Notes under the pieces: model-generated
What the model was told of the DNA's origin: nothing
Seen by the model: only the letters and a program-made list of their open reading frames with translations
Database searches by the model: none
Part shown: positions 1 to 11,900 of the stretch, piece after piece
How the letters are laid out: every line of letters begins with the position of its first letter
Position numbering within the stretch: position 1 is the stretch's first letter
Translations under genes and position numbers: made by a program
Assembly: GCA_029931535.1 (NCBI GenBank)
Contig: JAQPZY010001626.1
Coordinates: forward strand, 4,790,501 to 4,854,500
DNA: 64,000 nucleotides
DNA from: Margaritifera margaritifera
Lineage: Eukaryota; Mollusca; Bivalvia; Unionida; Margaritiferidae
Direction of reading: 5' to 3'

Positions 1-149
1 GAGGATTCGGGTTATTTCTCAAATAGCATTGAAATACGCATAAATCATTTTAAATCGCAAATGACGAATATGGTCTGGACAAAAATTTATAATTTATAAC
101 TGCGAGCATAAATGCGGCATATATCAGTTTTCTTCTCGCGTCTCTAGAT

Positions 150-310
150 GGAGAGAAAAGGGAAGGTAAACGACCGAAAGGGTGCCGATTCAAATCCTAC
201 CGTCGGATCAACTTGGGTCATCTACCATGGTGTGTTCTTGGGCAGGGCACTTTGCTCCAATTGCCTCAGCACTAAATAACCTACTTGTGTTGCTGTACTG
301 TACAGCACCA
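150..310 (+). repeat. tRNA-derived SINE fragment (body and tail)
   Basis: The stretch near 188-205 resembles a degenerate tRNA B box (TTCAAATCC followed by CGTCGG). It is followed by a TGTTCTTGGGCAGGGCACTTT motif near 232-252. The same module follows the tRNA heads of the SINEs at 28,848 and 58,990-59,116, so this is probably the tail half of a related SINE. No A box is visible, so it is 5'-truncated or too diverged to see. Confidence 0.5.
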
Positions 311-926
311 AACTAAACGAAACTGTTTTCACGGCTACCAAACTTGAGATTAGATGTCGCATGCACTTTCTATTTAAAATTCTAAAGCAAATTTAAGAGT
401 AATAACGGTGTTTATAATATTTTTAACTCCCGGATCGTTGAAGATTTGTAGCATGTCTGTAGATAATATTTCCGATTTATTACGTTGTCTGTGCGTCTAT
501 CGATTGTTGTGGTCATCTTTTGTAGCAACGATTGTTTGTCTGTTTTGTAGGTTACCAATCTTGAGATAAGATTTTGCATGCACTTTCTAGTTTAAACTCC
601 AAAGTCTCTTCCGTGAATTATCTTGATCTTTCTATAATGTGGCTAGTTGCGGGGAAAACCGCAATTGGATGATATTTATATTTTCACTGTAGTGGGTGGG
701 CTACTTATGAAGTCAGTACTTTGCACCTAAGGTGAGTGGTTATCTTCCAATAGAAATTTCTGAAACGGAGCACACTCCCAACAGGAAAACACACCTCCAA
801 TGGAGGCGTGTACTCCGGTATGTTGAAAACCCGAACCTTACCATGACCAGTGCAAACCTCTAGCTCGAGAATCTCAAAATCGTCGTCAATTTAGAATACC
901 AGGTGCCCGAGATTTATCGAAAGACC
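311..926. other. 5' flank and probable 5' UTR of arginase, with an imperfect direct repeat
   Basis: Two imperfect ~57-bp direct copies lie at about 334-390 and 549-605, both containing CTTGAGAT and GCATGCACTTTCTA. No convincing TATA box was found, so the transcription start cannot be placed. The arginase reading frame has a stop at 861-863 and no ATG between there and 927. Confidence 0.35.
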
Positions 927-3900
927 ATGAAATCTAACCAAAAAATTGGAGTTATCGGTATTCCTGTTTGGAAAGGTCAGGTAAGTGTTGCCTAAATCGT
1001 CTCCTTTCAACAGTGTTTTTATGACATTATGAAACTTGCTCGTTCTCTGAAGCTTATCCGATGGTTCCTCGTTTTGGGCGAGCCTTTTAATAATTCAGCA
1101 TTATAGCTAATCCAAAATGGATTATCCTCTTTCAATTTCCACAAACGCCTTCTAATTTTTCTAAATGATGTTTCCATATATCGTGATACTTTTACTTGAA
1201 AAAGCTGATTGTATTATTTTTATTGCAATAAAATACAATGTAAACAAAGTTCATGTACCCACTTTGGTAGATTTCTTCTAAGTTTAATTACGTTATCAAA
1301 CTTTGAGGTAAAAATATTATTTATTCAAGAAGACATGTGTTGGAATAATTTTTTCCAAATTCGTGTTTGGGCATCTATGCGAGAACTCGTGTGCATGTGT
1401 GCAGGCGTATGAATGTTAGTCGCATGCGGGTATAAAACAGCTTCGTGTATCATAACGGTATATTAAAAAAGTGTCTGAGTAATTAAGTATATTCAACCTA
1501 TTACAAACTGGATAACTTTATCATATTTAAAAGGTAAATTAATAATAATAAATAATAATAAATAAATAATACATTTATTTAGTTAAGATCCGCAAATAAC
1601 ACAAGTAGTAATATATTGACAGATTACGTACATAAATACATAATAAACAGTTGTAATACAAAGATAAAAATACATGATCCACCAACGATGACCCATACAA
1701 GTTTATAAAAACTTATTTCCAATGGGGTCAAATTAATTTGCTTTGATCCTATATTGTGTATGATATCGAACCAAATACTTATGAAAAATGTGTTGTTTTT
1801 CAGTATTGACAATACTACACTGTATTGTGATATCTTGTTTACTGGAATATTTGTCTTTTCAATTGCAAAACAAATCAATTCGCATATTCAAACCTGGTTA
1901 TGAATATCTCTATAAATTACATGGTTTCTTGTCGAGGTTTATATAATTATTGTTGGAGATCATTCTTCAGGAGAGAATTTTTACAGCAAAAATTATGTCG
2001 GCAAAATGATAGAATTTTTTTTAATTAATACAGTCGTCTGCTCTTTGTGTAATGTCTATTGACTATTAATTTAAACGACATAAATAACAATAGCAACATC
2101 TATAACTCACATTTACCGTCTGTACCCGTGTTGAATGAACTGCAAACAACGTAAAATCAGCTCTCCCATGTCATAATTTTTGTTTGAAATATCAAGTCGG
2201 ACAAACAACGCAATATGCAACGGAATATCTGGGTCTAATTTGTTTGTAGTTCGGTGTGTGATATACACAAGCAAGCACGGTTTTTTCGAATTCATAATCA
2301 AGTAAGGAAATAATAGGACTCGCGTGTCTATAACCAAGAAACAATGGCACAGTGACAGTAAAGCTTAACAAAGGAATTCTTGCTAACTTGATATTTGATA
2401 GGTACCTTGTAGCTAAACCTTTCCATTGAGACTAACATATAGCAGGATTGGAAAGTCTCTGTCCCACCAAATATTATCCGTTCCCTATTGGTATGCAAAT
2501 GAGGTTCCCCAATTCATTGTAGGTTAATTTGCTGAGTGGGCCATAGTAGCTCATTCTTGGTACATATTTTGTCAACCACACTGCTCCTATATTTCATCAT
2601 TAACATAAAGGAAAACTTTTATTGTCAAAAGATACGAGACTGCACTGGTGTAATTCATTTTGACATTTAAGCAAATTTTTTATATTAAAAAATGAGAGTT
2701 AGATGAATTTTTAATTTGCGTAGAAAATTAGCATCATGACTTTTTGAAAACTCATTTACAAAATGAGTATTCAAGATACATTAATATAATTTACATGTAT
2801 AAACTCTCAGGACATTGACAAATTGATTGCTATTAATTTTAACTCAATCATTTATTTCATTTAACCATTTTTATACTTTAAAACTGAAAGTCAATTTTTG
2901 ACTTAAGAGTAGAAAAAAGGAGGTCTTTTCACTGACATTTTCGTTGTCACCATCATAAAATTAAAAAAAAAACAAATAATATGAGAATGGAGTGGAAAAA
3001 TTGAGGTTTCATTTGAATACAAGCAAAATAGTAAATCTGGATTTTAACAGGAAATGAAGATAATATAACTGCTTTTCAACAGAAAACTGTTACAGCTAAC
3101 TTCAACCTGTCACCTAGGTAAGCACAGCCACTTTTTTAGCCTGAGGGAAAATTTAGACATGCTGTGTCTTTGATTTTAATGCTCGATCAACCATTGGGAA
3201 ACCTTATTTGCATATCAAAAGGGACGAGGTGATAACTGGCAGCTCTCTGGAGTTCCGAATGATGATGCGTTTTATATATAGTCCCTACTCTACATCGAGC
3301 GGCGATACAATGGTAGCATAGCATGCTATACTATTTTTAGTATTTTCTATTTTCGCTCACATATTTAAATAAATTGGTACAACAGCAAAAAAATATTAGC
3401 AAAAGGTAAATAATGTACAGATGTAAAATCTAGATAAATATGCCGATACCTGTTTTTATTCTTGCCGTTTGAGATTCCTTCCTGCAAGTCATTCGATGCC
3501 ATTACCCCTTTTATAGAATATTTCACTTCGAGAAAAAGGGAGCTAATTCTTACTAGACATGGTTTTTATAAAATTGTCACATAGAAAGCATCTGCAACTG
3601 ATCGGGGTTGTTTAATACATGGCAGTAATATTAACATATAAGCAAAAATCACTTACCAGATAGTTTCTACATCTAATAGTTGCATTATCTCCAAGAATTT
3701 TAAGAGTCAAACCCTTAAAAACTCCAGCGATCACAGTAGATATTAAATGGTACAAAAGATGGACTGTACCGGCCGCACAGTTAAAACAAAGGAGGATTTC
3801 ATAAAAAAAGCTCAACATGCGACAATATCGCGCATGTTAACTTAGAAGTAGACGAAAGAAGGAAAATAAATGGCTGCTTATATTTTGCACAACATGTATA

Positions 3901-5339
3901 GTGCCAAGACGTGTAAAATAATTGCAGAACGTGAAAGGGTGTTTTATTTTCCGGACCTATAAACTCTGCCAAACACACCAAAATCGTTGGCACCACTGCG
4001 ATACCGATCTTGCTGGCACCACTGCGATACCGATCTTGCTGGCACCACTGCGATACTGATCTTGCTGGTTTGAGTTGCCATTCGTCAAGAAAGCTGTGTA
4101 TATCTTTGCATAAAATTAAAAAGATCAAGGTGCCAATCGAGTTTGAATCAATTATTAAAATGCTTAGTGAATGGGACCTTTGAAGAATCTATAAAGCAGA
4201 CGTTGAAATAATTCAGGATTAAATTACTTTTAGGAAGGAACAAATTCACCTTGAAAAGTTTTTAAGTTGTATACATGGAAGTAGATTTAGGAAATGATAA
4301 AAGTATGTCTCATTTGCTTGTACTTTTTTCAGCCCTGTAATGGAACAGAGAAAGGACCTGAAGCTCTGCGTGAAGGAGGCCTTATCAAAAGGCTACAGGA
4401 TCAGGGTTGTCACGTGATTGATCATGGTGACGTAGAAGTGGTTGAGATTGAGAACGATGTCCCAGCACACAAGGCCAAGAACCCTAGGACTGTCGGAAAT
4501 ACTTCAAAACGGGTATGCGCAATGGCTGGTGTTTTTCCAAGAAGGAAACATTTAGAAAATTAAAAGTGCTCGAAAATTACGGGATCAAACGATAAATAAA
4601 GTCTAGGTTTAATTTATCTGACAGGAAGCCCGAAAATAGGTGACAGTGAAGTGTTTATGTAAATCAAGCTAATAAATTGCAACCAGCGTTATTTATTAAA
4701 AAATTTCCCATATGAAACAAAATCTTAGAGTTTGAACTTGCTCATGATTAGATTTAGAGTGATTCTTTACTTCTTGCACATAAAAAATGTTTATATATCA
4801 ATGTCACCGATGAAATTCAAGCTGATATCTTTAAAATGTTTTAATTTTACTTGTATTATTCATCGCCCATATTCTGTATCTTTCTGTACTTTCGTGCAAT
4901 ACATTATGTAGCTGAAAGAAAGAACACAATTACGGATTGCAAGGAGAATAAACAACGGTTTTACGACTTTTTGTACAGACAAAATATAGAAATCGTTATC
5001 GGCATTGTCTCAAAGAAGTTCTTGTTATGTGTTCATGTAGATTGCCGACAAAGTAGAGCAGGTATTAAGATCAAGGGAGACGTGTCTTGCTCTAGGTGGT
5101 GACCACAGCATGGCAATCGGAACTCTCGCTGGGCATGCGCGTGTAGAGCCGAACCTGGTGGTACTCTGGATCGACGCTCACTCCGATATCAACACGCCGT
5201 TGACGTCAGAAACCGGAAACATCCATGGTATGCCACTCTCCTTCCTCGCGCATGAACTGAGCCCTTATGTCCCTAAACTACCAGGCTTTGAGTGGCTGAC
5301 GCCGTGGTAAGTAACATGTTTATTCATGTAAATAGAGTT

Positions 5340-5421
<82 letters not shown>

Positions 5422-5923
5422 TCAGAACAGTTCTGATAACGTCAGTCGTTAAAATGTCGCGAAGGTAAGTATGGTCAAAAATTAACTCAAAATTATCCGT
5501 TTCTGTTTGTGTATATCAAACTAATCAAACCATTAATATATAATTTAAAAATATTGATTCAAAACAAAATGTTCGAACAAAGGGATGGTCTTATTCTTGT
5601 TCTCACTTGTAACGTAGCGGACATTAACGAAACTTTCCGAAATATTGTCATGCTTAAGTTTGGCGAAAGATTTTCAAAAACCTAGGATGGAAACCTTTTC
5701 GGCTAAGAGAAGCGAGTCACTTACGACAAGAAAAGGAAAAAACTCTTTCTTTCTGATCGAACAAAGCGTTTGCCTAAAACTCGTACGTGCAGTATTGTAT
5801 TAAATCTCCACGACGACGCGGTATGTCAGTACGTACACAAAGTAACGGAATGCAAGTAAGACGTGATCAGCTGACATTATCTCTTTGACTAGTTTTCCAA
5901 CAGTTTAATGAGCCCAATACGCA

Positions 5924-5961
<38 letters not shown>

Positions 5962-8900
5962 GTTTCATAAGTGATATTTATAAACAAAACAGCACACGAT
6001 AGCCATTAGTATTCTACTTATTCTTGACTACTTGCAAGCTTAAGCTTTATTGATACGCATATGAAAGAGCACAAACGTTTTAACTTTGCTGCAGTTTTGA
6101 AGTTAAGCCATTATTCTATCTACTAATAGTGACAGGTTTGACTTTTATTTAGTCTTAAGCCCAATGACGTTTGGCTTTAATACCTGTATTCCATGTCATG
6201 TTTCATAGCTCTCTTTTGCGTCTTTATTTATTAATTTATTTGTTCCACTTGCACGAAAGCTTGGATGCGTTTGAACTTTGGTGCACGAATGCGAGAAAAA
6301 AAAATTATTGACATGAAATGATCCTTTATATTGATAATAATGTATGAATCAACTGATAGAAACTAAAAGAACAGAACAGGTAGACAAACAAAAGTAAATG
6401 TTCTCTTTTTCTATACATTTTGTAATGGTTTCCTCAATAACTTTGTTTAAATTTAGTTCACCCCAAGATAACGTTTCTGTCAAAGATATGGTCTTTCTGC
6501 TAAAAATGAATGTATTCGTAGGGAGAAGTAGAATGGTTGGCCCGTAGAACTCGCTCAACGGACGCGTGAACCATGTCGTTAATGAAAAATTTCAAAGTCG
6601 TACCCTATTTCTCGTTTATTTACCTTGTCACAAGGGATAGAAAGACCCGTTGTAAAAAAACAGGTTTATTTCTAAAATATAAACAAAATAAACTCAAACC
6701 TACTCTATCAAGAGCAATTTTGTTTTACACCTAGCTACACAATAAGATTCTGACGCATCAAATTGGATCTGGTACTCTATATAAACTCTATCTGGTACTC
6801 TATATAAACTCTATCTGGTACTCTATATAAACTCTATCTGGTACTCTATATAAACTCTACCTGGTACTCTATATAAACTCTGTCTGGTATATAAACTAGA
6901 CAAAACATTTTCTAGCAATGGCCTACGGATGCACTAGATATTGCTACTCAAATGACACGCAAGAATTTCAAATGAAGTATTGAGAAGTTTTCCAAACACT
7001 GTTGCTGGCTTTATCTGTTCTTGCAAACAAAGGGCTATATCTTGCATATTCAACAATATGAGATTGTCTTGTACACAAAACAAGTATAAGATTACTCCGT
7101 TCACATAACATCTGAAATTATTCTATTCACACAACACATAGGATTATACGATGACCAAGTTCAAAAGTGAATCTATCTAATACAGGAATGAATTACAAGA
7201 GATTACGAGAACCTGGAACAATTTTTAATATTTACTATATAAACAACTTTGATAATTCATACCAGAATGTCGATTCATATAGAATAGGACTGTAAACTAA
7301 CATCAGACACTATTAAATCTGACAGCATTGTGCAATGTGAACTTTGACTGACATAATCAGACACTATTAAATCTGACAGCATTGTGCAATGTGAACTTTG
7401 ACTGACATAATCAGACACTATTTGAATCTGACAGCATTGTGCAATGTGAACTTTGACTGACATAATCAGACTCTATTAAATATGACAGCATTGTGCAATG
7501 TGAACTTTGACTGACATAATCAGACTCTACTAAATATGACAGCATTGTGCAATGTGAAATTTGAATGACATAATCGAAATCTAGGAAAATTCCAAGTCAT
7601 CAAAGAAAGCAAAATACTCTATCAAACAAGGATGATAGAAGAATAGAGTAACGGGTACATACCTCTACATCTGAGGGAAATAAAATGTAGTGAATAAGAC
7701 AGCATTTTGATAAGGCATCATGTTAAATTCAGTTTGTATATGTACATGGCGCGAAACATAGACGAAAAAAAGATGTAGTGATGTAAGTGAGTTCATGATG
7801 CCGACAACTTGCACGTGCCACCGTAAGTCGGTCAATTGAGTGACTAAAAGTTACATACGGCATTATGGTGCCATATAAACATACACAACGGGCAATTCTG
7901 TACGTGTATTTACACACAACGGGCAATGCTGTACGTGTATTTACACACAACGGGCAATGCTGTACGTGTATTGACACACAACGGGCAATGCTGTACGTGT
8001 ATTTACACACAACGGGCAATGGTGTACCTGTATTTACACACAACGGGCAATGCTGTACGTGTATTTACACACAACGGGCAATGCTGTACGTGTATTTACA
8101 TACAACGGGCAATGCTGTACCTGCATTTACAAAACCGGTAACGGGATCCATACTATATCTACGTAAAAATACAGTATAATTGCAACTTGGTACGTACAAT
8201 TCAGTGACATACATTTCTCTTTCTGGTTTCTCCAATTTTATTGCGTGTGGTTATAGGTTTCTTACCATGCTATTACTTGTTGACTGCATAGCCTCTATTC
8301 GTTAGGTAATTTTACTCTCCTTATAAAATTTTCCTTTATCTGTAATGCTCCTCTTGTCTCGGTACGATTTTTTAAACGGGAGGGGGGAGGGGGGCTAGAT
8401 GCTAGTCGCAGAGTTGCTGTTTTCTGTCTAACATCGTGCGATGCCGTAACCTTAATGATCTAACTCCTTCTGTCCCCTTTCCTTTAAATAGGCTCATCTA
8501 CATTCCTGGATATTTTTACTTTCAGTATCTCTGCAAAAGACATCGCCTACATCGGGCTGAGAGATGTGGATCCTGGCGAGAGGCAAGTACCATATGTAAC
8601 GTACAACCCAGATATGCTGTTTCAGGGAAATTCATAATACGGGCATAGTGAAAAGAAAAATTAAAAATTAAAATAAAATAACATAAATTGACATAAGATA
8701 CCACATATTTGAATCATTGTAAACGTATCTTTTGCTATTTTTTAAAAAATATTATGAGTATAGATGTGCAAAAATCTTAGACTGAATTTCGACTTATATT
8801 TCCCCAGTGTTATAGCTTTTAACTGCAAATAACACTGGTCTACAATTTTTTAGAAGTCGTCTGCTTCAGAGATAAAATGTGCTATTTATTAGGGATTTTG

Positions 8901-11900
8901 ATGTGCTGAATTCAAATATGACAATTAAAACAACTGATTGGATACTGTTTCCAAGATATTTAAGTTTTTACATTTTACGTCTATGTATATTGTGTACATA
9001 GTAGAGTTTTAATCATAAATTGTAAACCTAGGTCTTTTCATGTGTTTATGGTTGCTTTATATGATAATATTTCACCTGTCCTGTTTATGTAACACTTTAA
9101 AAAACAGCAGAAGGGTTATATAAATAAAAAATATATTGAAACAAAAGTCAAAAAACTATTATGTATATATAAGTACATAGTTTAGTCCTTATTCAGTGTC
9201 TACTTGGCACTTCTTGGCTTGTCTCTTGTATTCATTAAATGGAGCATCTCTTGTCACTGTCCAGCAATAGTCTGCAAGCATTGATGGGCTCCATTGCTCT
9301 GATAGCGTTTTTTCGTTGTAGCAATGTCCTGGTGAAATCGCTTGCCGTGCTCGTCGCTCGCTGCTCCGCAGTTCGGTGGGAAAAAATCTAGATGAGAGTG
9401 CAAAAAATGTGTCATTAGTGACATGTTGCAACCAAGGCTTTTGTATGCCTTGAGGAGGTTTTCCACCAACTCCCTGTAGTCGTCTGCCTTGTTGTTTCCG
9501 AGAACATTTGTTGCCACTAACTGGAAGGCTTTCCATGCCGTCTTTTCCTTGCCACGCAGTGCACGGTGAAATGTTTCATCTCGAAGAAGTTCACCAATCT
9601 GAGGAACAACAAAAACACCTTCCTTTATCTTAGCTTCACTTAACCTTGCAAATTTTCCACGGAGGTACTTGAAAGCTGCTTGTGTTTTGTCCATGGCCTT
9701 GACAAAGTTCTTTATCTGACCCAGCTTGATGTGCAAGAGTGGTAACAAAATCTTCCTTGATTCAACAAGTGGTGGATGCCGAACACTTTTCATTCCAGGT
9801 TACAATGACTGTCGGAGTGGCCAATCTCTCTTGATGTAGTGGGAATCTCTCGCACGACTATCCCATTCTCAGAGAAAACAGCAGTACTTTGTGTATCCAG
9901 TCTGCATACCAAACAAAAGATCAAGAACCTTGAAATTGCCACAAAGCTGCCACTGATGTTGGTCATAGTTTATGCACCTTAAACGTTGTTTCGTGTTTTC
10001 ATAGGTTTCCTTCATATGGACTGCATGACCAACTGGAATTGATGGCAAAACACTGCCATTATGCAGCAAAACAGCTTTAAGGCTCGTCTTCAATGAATCA
10101 ATGAACAGTCTCCACTCATCTGGATCATGAATGATGTTAAGGGCTGCCATCACACCATCTATGTTGTTGCAGGCTACAAGATCACCTTCCATGAAGAAGA
10201 ATGGGACAAGTTCCTTTTGACGGTCACGGAACATGGAAACCCTAACTTCACCTGCCAGGAGATTCCACTGCTGTAGTCTGGAGCCCAACAGATTTGCCTT
10301 ACTCTTGGGTAGTTCCAAATCCCTGACAAGGTCATTCAGTTCACCTTGTGTTATGAGGTGTGGTTCAGAGGAGGAGGATGGGAGAAAATATGGGTCATGT
10401 GACATTGATAGTTCAGGAGTAGAAGTTTCATCCTCTTCCTCGTCTGACTCAAGTGAGAATGATTCTGGTGCATCAGGAACCAGCAGTCTTTCTCCGTGGG
10501 GTACTGGGCGTATAGCTGATGGAATGTTTGGATAATGCACAGTCCACTTTTTCTTCTTTGAAACACCTTTACCAACTGGAGGCACCATGTAGAAGTAACA
10601 ATTGCTGATATGATCTGTTGGCTCTCTCCAAATCATTGGCACTGCAAAAGGCATAGATTTCCTTTTCCTGTTCAACCACTGGCGAAGATTTGTTGCACAA
10701 GTGTTGCAGCATATGTGTGGGGCCCGCCTCTTGTCCTGATCTCCAATTTTGCAGCCAAAATAAAGGTGATAGGCTTTCTTAACCATAGTGGTTATACTGC
10801 GCTTTTGTGATGCAAAAGTCACTTCATCACAAAAATAGCAGAAGTTATCTGCATTGTTCACACAAGTACGAGGCATCTCTGCTCACTTTAGCTAAACAGA
10901 AATGTGTCCCTTTGCAAAATCAAATATTGACAAATAAGAGACCACGACACTGTATGATTTGTAGAGCGATATAGGGCAATTTCTTCAGCAGAGTGATGTA
11001 AGCTTAGTTATGACTACATCATCGATGACTTATAGGAATAACATGATGCAATTCATATCATGTATGACGCGATACCAGCTTCAGATTGCATCATTCATTG
11101 TTTTGCCTAAAAAGCAAGTACTGTCCAAACACAGTCATAGATTTATTCATAGATCCAGTCAAAGACGTATTTTAGTCATTTCCGGTTTAAATTGAGATCC
11201 CTTCCCTTTATAATTCACTTATCGTCCGCCATTCCCAAGTCAAGGGTCGTATATACTGACCCAGTATCATATCTTTAAAACTAGAGCCAATCAACAATTT
11301 TAAGCATCATTTTCGTTCTCAGTGACCCAGAATTAGTAAAGTTTGACATTTATTGCGAAAGCATTTTGGCTGTAGACCAGTGTAATTTAATTTTGATTTT
11401 AATTTTAGGAAAATCATCGAGAAATTCGGTATTGCAGCCTTCTCCATGCAAGAAGTAGACGAATATGGCATCAGTGATATAGTAAAGAAAGCACTGCTAG
11501 CATTGGACCCTGAGTAAGAAGCAGATTTTGATGAAAGAAAAAAAACCCAAACATATTCAATATACAACCGGAATATTTGTAGTAGTGTTTTCTCAGACAG
11601 ATACTTTTTGTAGCTTTTGACCATGAAAACTGTGAAGATTTTGTGTGTATGGATTCCCTATAATAATTATAAGACATACATAGTCGCGGTGCCGACCTTA
11701 ATTTTTTTTAGAATACTCTTATCAGAGGTATAACAAAACAAACCTGTATCATGTTGTAGAATACTCATATCAGTGGTATAACAAAACAACCATGTATCAT
11801 ATTGTAAAATACTTCAATATGTAGTATCATGTTGTAGAATACTACTATCAGTGGTATAACAAAACAACCATGTATCATATTGTAGTCATGTGCCTGCTGA

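Noticed and set aside
7275..7575. CRISPR-like array of 54-bp repeats
   Set aside because: Units are contiguous without unique spacers, and the setting is an intron of an animal gene.
7729..8179. Three overlapping 71-104-codon ORFs
   Set aside because: All are translations of a 31-bp minisatellite with periodic identical peptides.
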